NCBI RefSeq assembly: GCF_008370045.1
Contig: NZ_VOBN01000021.1
Coordinates: 1-64,000 of the forward strand
Direction: 5' to 3'
DNA: 64,000 nt
DNA from: Pseudomonas sp. ANT_J12
Lineage (GTDB): Bacteria; Pseudomonadota; Gammaproteobacteria; Pseudomonadales; Pseudomonadaceae
Shown here piece by piece: positions 1 through 8,523 of this stretch (positions are counted from its first letter, which is position 1; every line of letters starts with the position of its first letter). The position numbers and the translations under genes are program-made. The notes below the pieces were generated by a model. The model was not told where the DNA came from. It saw only the letters and a list, made by a program, of their open reading frames with translations, and ran no database searches.

Positions 1-36
1 CGGAGTGTCATCCAACATAGATGTCGACTGACACAC

Positions 37-67
37 CGCCTTCGCGGGCAAGCCTCGCTCCTACAGG
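37..67. repeat. REP element (GTAGGAGC family), single arm
   Basis: A palindromic core ending in CTCGCTCCTACAGG matches the other pseudomonad REP copies of this window (for example near 2074, 21742, 22735 and 41493). Nothing coding is visible from 1 to 125. Confidence 0.8.
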
Positions 68-125
68 GATGCCGCAACCGAAAGATATGCGGTGAAGCGC
101 ACACAGGGTTTGTGGCAACCGAGGA

Positions 126-1049
126 TTATGCGGTGAAGCGCACGCCCGGTTTGGCGCGCTCATCCACGCTCAGCTCGAACACATCCGGCCGCGCATAGTG
201 CCCCACCACGTCGAAGTCGTAACGCGCACGGATCAGTTCGTCGGTGTCGATTTCAGCGGTCAGCAAACCCGGCCCGCCCCGCAGCGGCCCGGCCAGAATG
301 TCGCCCATCGGCCCGACGATCACACTGCCACCGGCTATCAACGGTCGATCCGCCGGCCAGTTGGCAATGTCCACGCCCAAGGCTTGCGGCGAGTCCTGCA
401 CCTGACAGGCACTGACCACAAAGCACCGGCCCTCATGGGCGATGTGGCGCATGCTGACCTGCCACATCTCGCGTTCATCCACGGTCGGTGCACACCACAC
501 TTCGACGCCTTTGGCGTACATCGCGGTGCGCAGCAACGGCATCATGTTTTCCCAGCACACCACGGCGCCGAGGCGCCCGACCTGGCTGTCGATCACCGAC
601 AACGTCGAGCCATCGCCTTTGCCCCAGATCAGCCGTTCGGTGCCGGTCGGCATCAGTTTGCGGTGTTTGGCGACCAGCCCGGCCGCAGGGTCGAAGTACA
701 ACGCGGTGCAATGCAAGGTGCTGCCCGCGCGTTCGATCACGCCGATGACCAGATTGGCCCCGGTGCGCGCCGACAACCCGGCCAAGGCTTCGGTCTCGAC
801 GCCCGGCACGTCAATGGCGTTGGCGAAGTACCGCGCAAATGCGTCACGGCCTTCTGGCAAGCGGTAACCCAGTTGCGTGCCAAACCCTTCGCCCTTGGGA
901 TAACCGCCCAGTAGCGCTTCCGGCATGACCACCAGCGCGGCACCGGACTCGATGATGGGGTTTTCCCAGGACAGGATCTGTTCCAGGGTTTCGCCCTTGC
1001 CACCGGGCAAGGCGCCGATTTGCAGGGCAGCAACGATGGACCTGGACAT
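126..1049 (-). CDS. Nitrilase / carbon-nitrogen hydrolase
   Basis: A 307-residue nitrilase-superfamily enzyme, expected to hydrolyse an organic nitrile to a carboxylic acid and ammonia in the cytoplasm. The Glu-Lys-Cys catalytic triad is visible: Glu44 in VVMPEALLGGYPKGEG, Lys131 in HRKLMPTG and Cys165 in AVVCWENMMPL. The CWENMMP block is typical of true nitrilases rather than amidases or beta-ureidopropionases. The ATG at 1049 is chosen because MSRSIVAALQIG starts the first beta strand; the frame stays open further upstream but that part looks non-coding and overlaps the divergent regulator. It is divergent from a LysR gene 85 bp away, which probably controls it. The substrate cannot be read from sequence; arylaceto- and aliphatic nitriles are both possible. 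Confidence 0.9.
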   Translation of the reverse strand: MSRSIVAALQIGALPGGKGETLEQILSWENPIIESGAALVVMPEALLGGYPKGEGFGTQLGYRLPEGRDAFARYFANAIDVPGVETEALAGLSARTGANLVIGVIERAGSTLHCTALYFDPAAGLVAKHRKLMPTGTERLIWGKGDGSTLSVIDSQVGRLGAVVCWENMMPLLRTAMYAKGVEVWCAPTVDEREMWQVSMRHIAHEGRCFVVSACQVQDSPQALGVDIANWPADRPLIAGGSVIVGPMGDILAGPLRGGPGLLTAEIDTDELIRARYDFDVVGHYARPDVFELSVDERAKPGVRFTA

Positions 1050-1067
1050 GGCGATAACTCCGAAGGT

Positions 1068-1085
1068 AATGAGGTGTTGCTCATT
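1068..1085. promoter_or_regulatory. Inverted repeat between nitrilase and LysR gene (candidate operator)
   Basis: A perfect 6+6 bp inverted repeat, AATGAG-N6-CTCATT, lies in the 85-bp divergent promoter region. It resembles the dyads bound by LysR-type regulators, although its spacing is one base longer than the usual T-N11-A core. Binding by the adjacent LysR protein is inferred from position. Confidence 0.4.
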
Positions 1086-1134
1086 CTCGGTCGCCACCGG
1101 ATCATGAATAAAGCCCCGTTCGCTGCTGAATGAT

Positions 1135-2079
1135 ATGAACACCATGAATATCGCCACCGTCGATCTCAACCTGCTCAAAGTCTTCGAAGCCTTGCACGAA
1201 GAGTCCAGCGCCAGCCGTGCCGCGCTGCGCCTGGGCGTCACGCAATCGGCGGTCAGCGCGGCATTGCGCCGGCTGCGGGAGGTGTATGGCGATCAATTGT
1301 TCGTGCGCACCGGGCGCGGTTTGGCGCCGACGCTCAAGGCCAATCAGCTCAAACCGGTGGTCAGCGATGCGCTGAACAAATGCCGACAGAGCCTGGCCAT
1401 GGTCGACCCGGCGGCCGGTCACTACGAAGGTCGTTCGGTCACCGTGGGGCTGTCGGATGACTTCGAGATTGCCTACGGGCGGCGGCTGATTGACGAGATC
1501 GCCCGCGCCGCGCCAAAACTGCGGTTGATCTTCCGCCAGACCCACAGCCAGATCGTCGCCCAGGCCTTGATGGAACGCAGCATCGACCTGGCGATCACGG
1601 CGGGCGGTTTTGCCGAGCGCTTGCTCAGCCGGCAGGTGCTGGGCGAAGGGGGTTATCTGTGCCTGGTCGACCCGATCAGCCTGGCGCCAGGGCAGCAAGC
1701 CCTCAGCCTGGAGGAATTCGTCGCGCGGGAGCACATTCTGGTGTCGTCGGGCGGTTTTATCGGGATCACCGATGAGGGGCTGGCGGCGCTGGGCTTGAGT
1801 CGGCGGGTGTGCGCCTCGACCACACACTTTGCGGCGTTGCCGCATCTACTCAAGGGCAGCCAGGCAGTGGCGACCATTCCGGCCCACGCCGCGCAAAGCA
1901 TCGCTGCACTCAGCGGTCTGACGCTGCTGCCCTGCCCGCTGGCGTTGCCGCGTTACCCCATCGAACTGGGCTGGCGCACCAGCGCGCAACTGGATCCGGT
2001 GGTGTTGAAGGTGCGTGAGGCGATTGTGGCGATTTTTCCCCGCACGACTCACGCCTATAAACGACGCCCCACCCTGTAG
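1135..2079 (+). CDS. LysR-family transcriptional regulator
   Basis: A 314-residue protein with an N-terminal winged helix-turn-helix (about residues 5-65: DLNLLKVFEALHEESSASRA, then RLGVTQSAVSAALRRLREVY), followed by a periplasmic-binding-protein-like effector domain. The start LNLLKVFEAL is of the NodD/PcpR-like type. Two in-frame ATGs occur (1135 and 1144) and neither has a strong ribosome site. It is divergent from the nitrilase gene, with a dyad in between, so a local activator or repressor role with a nitrile or its product as ligand is the simplest reading. Confidence 0.9.
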   Translation: MNTMNIATVDLNLLKVFEALHEESSASRAALRLGVTQSAVSAALRRLREVYGDQLFVRTGRGLAPTLKANQLKPVVSDALNKCRQSLAMVDPAAGHYEGRSVTVGLSDDFEIAYGRRLIDEIARAAPKLRLIFRQTHSQIVAQALMERSIDLAITAGGFAERLLSRQVLGEGGYLCLVDPISLAPGQQALSLEEFVAREHILVSSGGFIGITDEGLAALGLSRRVCASTTHFAALPHLLKGSQAVATIPAHAAQSIAALSGLTLLPCPLALPRYPIELGWRTSAQLDPVVLKVREAIVAIFPRTTHAYKRRPTL

Positions 2080-2217
2080 GAGCAAGGCTTGCCCGCGATG
2101 GCATCCTTGAGATCGTCATCGCGGGCAAGCCTTGCTCCTACAGCGAAGGCGGTGTGTCATTCGACGTCGATGCTGGATGATATGACGCCTTCGCGGGCAA
2201 GCCTCGCTCCTACAGGG
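2074..2217. repeat. REP cluster (BIME), three arms
   Basis: Two inverted GTAGGAGCAAGGCTTGCCCG-type arms face each other (2074-2145) and a third arm follows at about 2185-2217. The cluster sits directly after the LysR stop codon and probably serves as the transcript end. Confidence 0.85.
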
Positions 2218-2239
2218 TTTTGCGGCGGTCATTGACGGG

Positions 2240-2491
2240 TTATTTGGCGGCCATCAGGCGATTGACTTCACTGCGCACCATGTTGGCGTATTCCGGCGGC
2301 GACAGGAGGTCGAGCTCGGAGCGAACCCATTCAGCCCATTTGCCTTTGCGCTTGGCCCGTTCACCGAATAACCGCGCCGCTTCGCCTTTGGACTTGCCCA
2401 GGTTGCTTTGCCAGAGGTCGAACAGACGGGATTTTTCGTCTTCAAGCGCAGCGCGCTCGGCAAGGGGTTTGTCGGCCAGATTGAAGCTCAT
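2240..2491 (-). CDS. Small conserved hypothetical protein
   Basis: An 83-residue, highly charged, helix-rich protein starting MSFNLADKPLAERAALEDEK and ending NRLMAAK. It has no signal peptide or membrane segment. I do not recognise a named family; the Lys/Arg/Glu-rich middle (GERAKRKGKWAEWVRSEL) could bind nucleic acid, but that is a guess. The ATG at 2491 is preferred over an upstream in-frame ATG at 2620 because the N-terminal extension has low-quality composition. Confidence 0.6.
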   Translation of the reverse strand: MSFNLADKPLAERAALEDEKSRLFDLWQSNLGKSKGEAARLFGERAKRKGKWAEWVRSELDLLSPPEYANMVRSEVNRLMAAK

Positions 2492-2655
2492 GGGAAATAC
2501 CTGCGGCGTAAATAGGCGACATCTTACACCGTAGGAGGAAATCTCCGACCCTGGATTTTTCCTCAGGGTGGAGCCTGCACACAAAATGAGTGCAACTTTT
2601 TCAATCGCCCGAGACTCCATTGTTCACTGCCCACTTACCCGCAAGGAGTTACTCA

Positions 2656-2973
2656 ATGGCCCGCAAAACAGCCGTACAAAACGCCGCAGACCAAATCAAG
2701 GATCAGGCATTCAGTGAGCTTCAGGCGCTGATCGAAGAATCGGACAAGCTGCTCAAAAGCAGTGCGTCGCTGGTGGGCGAGGAAGCCGATACCCTGCGCG
2801 GACAAGTCGCCCAGAAGCTGCAACAGGCGCTGGAATCAGTAACCAGCGTGCGCGAACGCACCAAACCGGCGGTCGACGCCACTGAAACCTATATCGGTGG
2901 TCACCCGTGGCAGACCGTGGCGATTTCTGCCGGTTTCGGCCTGGTGGTCGGGTTGTTGCTCGGTCGTCGTTGA
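2656..2973 (+). CDS. DUF883 (ElaB/YqjD-like) ribosome/membrane-associated protein
   Basis: A 105-residue protein with an amphipathic coiled-coil-like body (about residues 8-75) and a C-terminal hydrophobic segment ending in GFGLVVGLLLGRR, the hallmark of the DUF883 family. Family members are tail-anchored inner-membrane proteins; E. coli YqjD and ElaB associate with ribosomes in stationary phase. AAGGAG lies 9 bp before the ATG at 2656. A strong terminator follows directly, so the gene is probably monocistronic. Confidence 0.85.
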   Translation: MARKTAVQNAADQIKDQAFSELQALIEESDKLLKSSASLVGEEADTLRGQVAQKLQQALESVTSVRERTKPAVDATETYIGGHPWQTVAISAGFGLVVGLLLGRR

Positions 2974-2990
2974 TCGGTCCTGCATAAAAA

Positions 2991-3017
2991 AAGGCGAGCT
3001 TGATGCTCGCCTTTTTT
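2991..3017. terminator. Rho-independent terminator, bidirectional
   Basis: AAGGCGAGC-TTGAT-GCTCGCCTT followed by a T-run, and preceded by an A-run. It lies between convergent genes (the DUF883 gene and dpkA) and can serve both. Confidence 0.9.
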
Positions 3018-3029
3018 GCTTCACAAGGC

Positions 3030-4061
3030 TCAGAGCCCAGCCAATTCCCGCAAATTCGCCAAAACATCCGCCTCCAACTCGATCCCCCCAGTCGCTGATT
3101 TGGCACGCTGGTGATGCCGCCGATCCCCCGGCAAGCGCTTCAACCCCACGCCATGCATCTGCCGCACCAGTTCCTGGCTGCGTTCGGCGAAGTTCTGCCC
3201 GACGGCCTTGCTCGGGTCGATCACGATCAGCAGTTGCCCGGTCCACGGCGTCTTCGCCCCCGGGTGGTTCGACCAATCGAATTCGAAAGAAAAATTGCCG
3301 CCGGTTAACGCCGCGGCCAGCAACTCCACCATCATCGACAACGCCGAGCCCTTGTGCCCGCCGAACGGCAGCAACGCACCGCCCTCGAGAATCGCTTTCG
3401 GGTCCTGGGTCGGCTGGCCCAGGCTGTCCACGCCCATGCCCGGCGACAGGCGCTCGCCGTTGCGCGCGGCGATCTGCACGTCGCCATGGGCGATGGCACT
3501 GGTGGCCAGGTCGAACACGATGGGGTCGCCATCCGCCCGTGGCGCGGCGAAAGCAATCGGGTTGGTGCCGAACAGTGGGCGATCGGCGCCGTGGGGCACC
3601 ACGCACGTCATGCTGTTGACCACGCTGAGGGCCACCAGGCCTTCATAGGCGAACGGTTCGACGTCTGGCCACAGCGCAGCGAAGTGATGGGAATTGCGGA
3701 TCGCCAACACGGCAATCCCGGCGCTGCGGGCTTTTTCCACCAGCAATGCACGGGCGGCGGCCAGGGCGGGTTGGGCGAAGCCACCGCCGGCATCGACGCG
3801 GACAAAGCCCGAGGCCACGTCTTCAACCACCGGCACCGCCTGGCCATTGACCCAGCCGCTGTTGAGCGTCGACACATAACCGGGAATCCGGAACACGCCG
3901 TGGCTGTGGGCGCCGTCGCGTTCGGCGCCGGCGCAGTTCAGGGCCAGTGTGTTGGCGACCTCGGCCGAGGTGCCGTGGCGCAGGAAGATGTGTTCGAGCA
4001 ATTGAACGAGTGAATTGAAGTCCAGGGTTTGCGTGTTCGAAGAGGCGGGTGTTGCGGTCAT
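3030..4061 (-). CDS. dpkA: Delta1-piperideine-2-carboxylate / Delta1-pyrroline-2-carboxylate reductase
   Basis: A 343-residue member of the Ldh_2 (malate/L-lactate dehydrogenase-like) NADPH-dependent oxidoreductases. It closely resembles the DpkA proteins I remember from P. putida and P. syringae, which reduce cyclic imino acids in D-lysine and D-proline metabolism. Conserved blocks include ERDGAHSHGVFRIPGY near residue 50, RNSHHFAALWPDVEPFA, the FGTNPIAFAAPR cofactor region and LLPFGGHKGSALSMMVELLA. The ATG at 4061 (MTATPASSNTQTLDF) matches family N-termini; the open frame continues upstream without plausible sequence. No lysine-catabolism partners lie nearby. Confidence 0.88.
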   Translation of the reverse strand: MTATPASSNTQTLDFNSLVQLLEHIFLRHGTSAEVANTLALNCAGAERDGAHSHGVFRIPGYVSTLNSGWVNGQAVPVVEDVASGFVRVDAGGGFAQPALAAARALLVEKARSAGIAVLAIRNSHHFAALWPDVEPFAYEGLVALSVVNSMTCVVPHGADRPLFGTNPIAFAAPRADGDPIVFDLATSAIAHGDVQIAARNGERLSPGMGVDSLGQPTQDPKAILEGGALLPFGGHKGSALSMMVELLAAALTGGNFSFEFDWSNHPGAKTPWTGQLLIVIDPSKAVGQNFAERSQELVRQMHGVGLKRLPGDRRHHQRAKSATGGIELEADVLANLRELAGL

Positions 4062-4293
4062 CTGAGGCTCCAGTTTTATTATTGAGTGCGGGCTACAGGC
4101 TGAAACGGGTTGCGCGGCAACCCAAAAAACATGGCCGATTAAGCGCTGTTGCGCAGGGTGCCTGTCAAGCCTCGAAACTTCGAATACCTCAGCAATATGT
4201 ACCGCACACCCGCCGTGCCCCAGCCTTACCGTTTTTCCTCCACCCCATCGAGGAAAAACCATGACCTCTGCCCCGCTCCCCTGAAAGGTATTC

Positions 4294-4398
4294 ATGAGGG
4301 ATGCCTCGGTGAGGCTGGCGGTACAACTGGGCAATGCCGATTCGGTGACCTGGCTGATCACTCACCTGGGGCGGCAACTGCACACCAGCACGCCATAA
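4294..4398 (+). other. Possible 34-residue small ORF in the gap 4062-4439
   Basis: The 378-bp gap between dpkA and the PepSY gene holds a short ATG frame (MRDASVRLAVQLGNADSVTW, then LITHLGRQLHTSTP) with no good ribosome site in front. It may be a gene remnant or chance. Nothing else coding is visible in the gap. Confidence 0.15.
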
Positions 4399-4407
4399 AA
4401 CAGTGAT

Positions 4408-4433
4408 CGGGGCACTGTGATGACAGTGCCCCG
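4408..4433 (-). terminator. Terminator of the PepSY gene
   Basis: A perfect hairpin, CGGGGCACTGT-GATG-ACAGTGCCCCG, lies just past the stop codon of the minus-strand PepSY gene. A T-rich stretch follows on that strand. Confidence 0.75.
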
Positions 4434-4439
4434 ACAGGT

Positions 4440-4709
4440 TTAGTCTTTCTGGTCGCGCAGGATGTTGCCGGAGGCGCCATCAATGCGGAACTCGTAGACC
4501 ACGCCATCGGCCTTGCGGCCCTCGCCTTTCCAGTAACCATTGTTATCGGCTTCGATCTCGTAGACCTCGACGTAACCGGCCTTGGTCTTCGCGGTTTCGA
4601 TGGCCTTCTCGATGGTGATCCAGCCTGCGCCCGGGCGATCGGCCAATGCAGCGCCAGCGCTGAACAGACAGGCGGTGGCAATCAGGGCGGCGAAGGTTCT
4701 TTTGATCAT
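4440..4709 (-). CDS. Small secreted PepSY-domain protein
   Basis: An 89-residue protein with a Sec signal peptide (MIKRTFAALIATACLFSAGA, cleavage near ALA-D) and one PepSY repeat (WITIEKAIETAKTKAGYVEV through GASGNILRDQKD). PepSY domains are thought to act as inhibitors or chaperones of secreted enzymes, or as sensory modules; single-domain periplasmic forms are common in Pseudomonas. It is divergent from the FecR gene (153 bp apart). No two-component system or protease is adjacent, so its partner is unknown. Confidence 0.85.
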   Translation of the reverse strand: MIKRTFAALIATACLFSAGAALADRPGAGWITIEKAIETAKTKAGYVEVYEIEADNNGYWKGEGRKADGVVYEFRIDGASGNILRDQKD

Positions 4710-4862
4710 TTTTTCACTCCATTTGTGGATAGTAGGCGTCATGCGTCCTGGTTTTTGGGCGTCAGCGGGGAAAATAAGTTCCACTTTGATGGGTAATTGC
4801 CATGACGGATGTTCTCGGCACCTCGCCCGCAAGGTTAGAATGCAGCAAATCAGGATGAGTCA

Positions 4863-5864
4863 ATGACCGAACACACCTTCTCGGAAGCCGAATACGACGC
4901 CATCACCGATGCCGCTGCGCACTGGTGCATGCGTCTGCACGCCATCGACTGCACCGCCGAGGAGCGCCAGGCGTTCGAACAATGGCGCGACGCTCATCCG
5001 CTGCATGCCTTCGAGTTCGAAGCCATGCTGGAAATCTGGGAGGTCGCAGGCGATTTGCCACACCCTGAGTCCGCCGAGCCCCTGCTGCCCAACCAACGTG
5101 CCACCTCCTGGCGCCGCTACGGCATCACCGCGGCTGTCTGCGCCCTGGCGCTGCCGCTGGCGGCGTACAGCGGCTGGAACCTCGGCTGGCTGCCCAACGC
5201 CTATCAGCATTTCGAAGCCAGTGACACAGTGCGTCATGTCACCCTGAACGACGGCAGCCAGGTGGAGCTGAACCTGGGCAGTGAACTGACCTTCAGCAAT
5301 TACAAGGATGAGCGTCGGGTCACGTTGAAAAAGGGTGAAGCGTTCTTCAGTGTCACCCACGACATGACCCACCCTTTCATCGTCAAGGCCGCCGAAGGCC
5401 GGATTCGAGTAACGGGCACTAAATTCAACGTGTGGCTGTATGAAGATCAGGTGCGGGTGAACCTGATCGAAGGCTCGGTGCTGGTCACCAGCAACGACGC
5501 CCTGGCCGGCGACGGCTTGCGCCTGGGGCCAGCGATGCAGGCCCGCTTTCGCCACGGCGACTACATGCCGCAGATCAGCCAGACCTACGCCAACGACAAC
5601 GCCCTGGCCTGGCGCAGCGGCAAACTGGTGCTCGACGACTTACCCCTGAGCGAGGCCTTGCCGCTGATCAACCGTTACCTGAGCAAACCGGTGATGGTGG
5701 CCGATAACAGCACCGCGTCGATCCGCATCGGCGGCATCTACAACATCAAGGAACTCAACAACCTGGTGGCGTCCCTGCCCCGGGTATTGCCGGTGTACCT
5801 GACTCGCAACGAGAACGGCAACCCGGTGCTCAATTCGATTCCGCAGCAAGCACCAAAAAGCTGA
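4863..5864 (+). CDS. FecR-family anti-sigma / sigma-regulator protein (orphan)
   Basis: A 333-residue protein with the full FecR layout. The N-terminal DUF4880 domain (about 8-60; WCMRLHAIDC, then ERQAFEQWRDAHPLHAFEFE) would bind the ECF sigma factor in the cytoplasm. One membrane segment follows (about 83-105), then a periplasmic FecR domain (about 120-215; VTLNDGSQVELNLGSELTFS and FIVKAAEGRIRVTGTKFNVW), and a C-terminal STN-like region (about 250-315) that would contact a TonB-dependent receptor. Such proteins normally sit between an ECF sigma gene and a siderophore receptor gene; here neither is adjacent. A hairpin terminator follows the stop. It lies upstream of, and convergent with, pvdQ, so a role in iron signalling is plausible. 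Confidence 0.9.
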   Translation: MTEHTFSEAEYDAITDAAAHWCMRLHAIDCTAEERQAFEQWRDAHPLHAFEFEAMLEIWEVAGDLPHPESAEPLLPNQRATSWRRYGITAAVCALALPLAAYSGWNLGWLPNAYQHFEASDTVRHVTLNDGSQVELNLGSELTFSNYKDERRVTLKKGEAFFSVTHDMTHPFIVKAAEGRIRVTGTKFNVWLYEDQVRVNLIEGSVLVTSNDALAGDGLRLGPAMQARFRHGDYMPQISQTYANDNALAWRSGKLVLDDLPLSEALPLINRYLSKPVMVADNSTASIRIGGIYNIKELNNLVASLPRVLPVYLTRNENGNPVLNSIPQQAPKS

Positions 5865-5894
5865 AGGCCGCGTCCCTTTGGGGAGGCGGCCTTC
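5865..5894. terminator. Hairpin between convergent fecR-like gene and pvdQ
   Basis: AAGGCCGC and GCGGCCTT flank a 14-nt loop directly after the FecR-like stop. The T-run is weak, so this is a probable rather than certain terminator. Confidence 0.6.
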
Positions 5895-5922
5895 GTGTTG
5901 GCTACAACTTGTCGCGCGGTGT

Positions 5923-8268
5923 TTATTGCGCCGCTATCTTCCCGGCTTTTTCATCCGATTCGCGCAGCGTCTGCACCTGATACTGCGGATCAGCCTTGAT
6001 CTGCTGCTCGGTGAACGGCAACACACTCAACTGCTTCTTCGAGAACGCCTGCGTCTGGTCCCGGGCGTATTTCGATGCCGGGTCACTGGACAACGAGAAC
6101 GCCAGCAATCCCTGGGCGTGCGGACCTTTGTCATCGAAGGTCACGATTTGCAGGTAACTGGTGCCGCTGACCACTTCCAGTTTGCCGTCGGTTCTCGGGA
6201 CGCTCTGGATCGCGTTATAAATCCCCAATGTGCCCGGCCCGCCGTGGATCGACGTTTGTTGTCCGCCGCTGCTGACCACCTGAATGTCGCCCCAGCGGCT
6301 GTCCGGCTTGAGTCCCATATGGGCGGTCCGTTCCACGGACGCGAGCATCGCCTCGCGGATGGCTTTGGCAACGTCTGGTCGTTCGAAAGCCAATCCCCGC
6401 GGGGTGTGTTGCGCGTCTTTCGGATCGAAGACCACACGCCAGACGTCAGGTAAAAGCTGCAACGACTCCATGACGATATTGAAATGCACCAGGCCCAGCC
6501 CGCTGTCCAGATTCGCCCGGCCATCCCACGCCTTCAGGCTGGCGCACACCGGTGCGAGTGTCGCGGCATCCGCCCCCAGATCCGTGCTACAGAAGTTCAG
6601 CAGGTCCGGCATGACCTGTGCCACCAGATACACCTGATCATCCATCACCATCCGTTGCAGATCCGCCGCCGCCACCGGCCCGGCCTTGGCCAGCGAGCCC
6701 AGGCGATCCAGGGCAAAACGCGAGCGCAACCCCAACGGCTGGCTGTCCTGGCTGATCAGTGGCGAGAAACCGGTGAGCGGTTGCGCCGGGTTGGCCAGCC
6801 AGGCGGAATCGTTGGAATGCTGCACAAAGTCTTTGCGCAGCAGCTGCGGTAACTGGTCCGCCGCGTAAATGCCCTGTTGCGCGGCCTTCGGGTCGATGTC
6901 CCAGGCGCAGGCACTGTTGGAACCATCGAGCACGATCATCTGCAACCCGGCGCGCGGATCGCTGCACTTGGCCAGTTTGTCAGCATTGACGTTCGGCACC
7001 ACCGACAGGTTCATGTACAGCGTCTGCCCCTGATCATCCGCCGCCAGGGTGTTGACCCACGGGATGCCCTGGATCTTGTGCACCGAGGCCTGCAATTCCT
7101 TGAGGCTGGTGGCGCGATTCATCGCGTACCACTGCTGCAGGACGCGATTGTTGTCCAGGTTGGCATCGCGCAGGCTGTAGGCGAACTGCTTGTCCCAATC
7201 GAGCTTGCCCGGCCACTGCACCACGGGGCCGAACACCGAGCTGTAGACCACGTGGGACACCGCTTTGACCTGGCCGTCCGGCTGTTTCACGTTGACCATC
7301 AGCGTCTGTTTATCCAGCGGCAACGACTTGCCATCCAGCAGGTAACGGGTGGAATCCTTGGGGTCCAGTTGCAGGCGATACAAGGTGAAATGCTTGGACG
7401 AATCCACCGTGTGGGTCCACGCCAGGTGCTGATTGAACCCGATGTTGATCATCGGCAGACCGGGCAACGCCGCGCCCATCACGTCCAGTTTGCCGGGGAT
7501 GGTCAGGTGCATCTGGTAGAAGCGCATCCCGCCGACCCAAGGGAAATGCGGGTTGGCCAGCAGCATGCCGCGACCGTTGAATGAGCGCTCGCTGCCAATC
7601 GCCACCGCGTTGCTGCCGCGATCCAGGGCAAAGCGTTGCTGGCGCTCGGCGGCCGCCAGGAACGACTGCGCCCCCGCCGCCGCTTGGGCGACGCTCGCTG
7701 GCGGCGTCGCGCCGGCCAGTGCTTCGGCAAACTGCCCGACCCCGCCTTCGACCAGCAGGCGCCGCGTGAGCTTCACCAGGTCCTGCGCGGCAATCGGGCG
7801 AACCCAGTCACCCTGGCATTGCGCCGGCAAACCCTGGGCCTGGCGCTCGGCCAGCGAGCGGTTGTAACCCGCCACGTAACCGTCGATCAGCTCCTTGACT
7901 TGCGGGGTTTGCGCCTGCCAGAAACCGGCCACCGCCTGGGGCGTATTCAGCCAGTTGAAAAACAGGTCGCTGGCCAGGTTGGCGCGTTCTTCGAGGGTGA
8001 ACTGTTCCGGGCCGAAATACTTCGAGCGCTCGCCGTTGACGGTGACGATCTCGTTGGCCATCAGGCACAGGTTGTCCTGGGCGTAGGCGTAGCCGATGCC
8101 GTAACCGAGCCCGCGTTCGTTCTCGGCACGAATGTGCGGCACGCCGAAACTGGTGCGCCGAATATCCACGGCCGAAGATTCCGGTGCACTGCGGGCGCTG
8201 GCCGCAAGGCTCAACCCCAGCATCACACCTGCAAGACTCAACCGGGTTAACTGCCTGCTAATAATCAC
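5923..8268 (-). CDS. pvdQ: PvdQ-type acylase (pyoverdine maturation / acyl-homoserine lactone acylase)
   Basis: A 781-residue periplasmic Ntn-hydrolase of the penicillin-acylase family. The sequence follows P. aeruginosa PvdQ closely: IRRTSFGVPHIRAENERGLG, RRLLVEGGVGQFAEAL, the self-cleavage site at the Gly-Ser of DRGSNAVAIGSERS, MLLANPHFPW and WVNTLAADDQG. PvdQ removes the myristoyl chain from the pyoverdine precursor and can also cleave long-chain acyl-homoserine lactones. A signal peptide (LTRLSLAGVMLGLSLAASAR) opens the protein. I chose the GTG at 8268 because AGGAG lies 5 bp before it; an in-frame ATG at 8319 has no such site. The gene carries its own iron-starvation promoter 73 bp upstream and stands apart from other pyoverdine genes here. 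Confidence 0.93.
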   Translation of the reverse strand: MIISRQLTRLSLAGVMLGLSLAASARSAPESSAVDIRRTSFGVPHIRAENERGLGYGIGYAYAQDNLCLMANEIVTVNGERSKYFGPEQFTLEERANLASDLFFNWLNTPQAVAGFWQAQTPQVKELIDGYVAGYNRSLAERQAQGLPAQCQGDWVRPIAAQDLVKLTRRLLVEGGVGQFAEALAGATPPASVAQAAAGAQSFLAAAERQQRFALDRGSNAVAIGSERSFNGRGMLLANPHFPWVGGMRFYQMHLTIPGKLDVMGAALPGLPMINIGFNQHLAWTHTVDSSKHFTLYRLQLDPKDSTRYLLDGKSLPLDKQTLMVNVKQPDGQVKAVSHVVYSSVFGPVVQWPGKLDWDKQFAYSLRDANLDNNRVLQQWYAMNRATSLKELQASVHKIQGIPWVNTLAADDQGQTLYMNLSVVPNVNADKLAKCSDPRAGLQMIVLDGSNSACAWDIDPKAAQQGIYAADQLPQLLRKDFVQHSNDSAWLANPAQPLTGFSPLISQDSQPLGLRSRFALDRLGSLAKAGPVAAADLQRMVMDDQVYLVAQVMPDLLNFCSTDLGADAATLAPVCASLKAWDGRANLDSGLGLVHFNIVMESLQLLPDVWRVVFDPKDAQHTPRGLAFERPDVAKAIREAMLASVERTAHMGLKPDSRWGDIQVVSSGGQQTSIHGGPGTLGIYNAIQSVPRTDGKLEVVSGTSYLQIVTFDDKGPHAQGLLAFSLSSDPASKYARDQTQAFSKKQLSVLPFTEQQIKADPQYQVQTLRESDEKAGKIAAQ

Positions 8269-8340
8269 GCTCGCTCCTGATGGACATGGCCCTGAAAAAT
8301 CACATCCGGCGTACAACACGGAATGTGCCTGGCCTTAGGA

Positions 8341-8364
8341 ACGAAAAAAACATCAGGAAATTTA
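8341..8364 (-). promoter_or_regulatory. PvdS iron-starvation box upstream of pvdQ
   Basis: On the minus strand, TAAAT (8364-8360), 16 bases, then CGT (8343-8341). This is an exact match to the TAAAT-N16-CGT consensus recognised by the pyoverdine sigma factor PvdS. It lies 73 bp before the pvdQ start codon and points at it. Confidence 0.85.
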
Positions 8365-8523
8365 GGCGGCGCGACGATCATCGGCGGCCGTATCACATGG
8401 CGCTCACGTGGCCTCGACAAATTTTCTACATCAACGTCTTCATGATTTGCCGTGCTCGTCCGTCTTAATGATTGAGAGCACCCTCATTTTTTTCCTGATC
8501 AGGCTCTGAAAAGGAGTTTTTGC

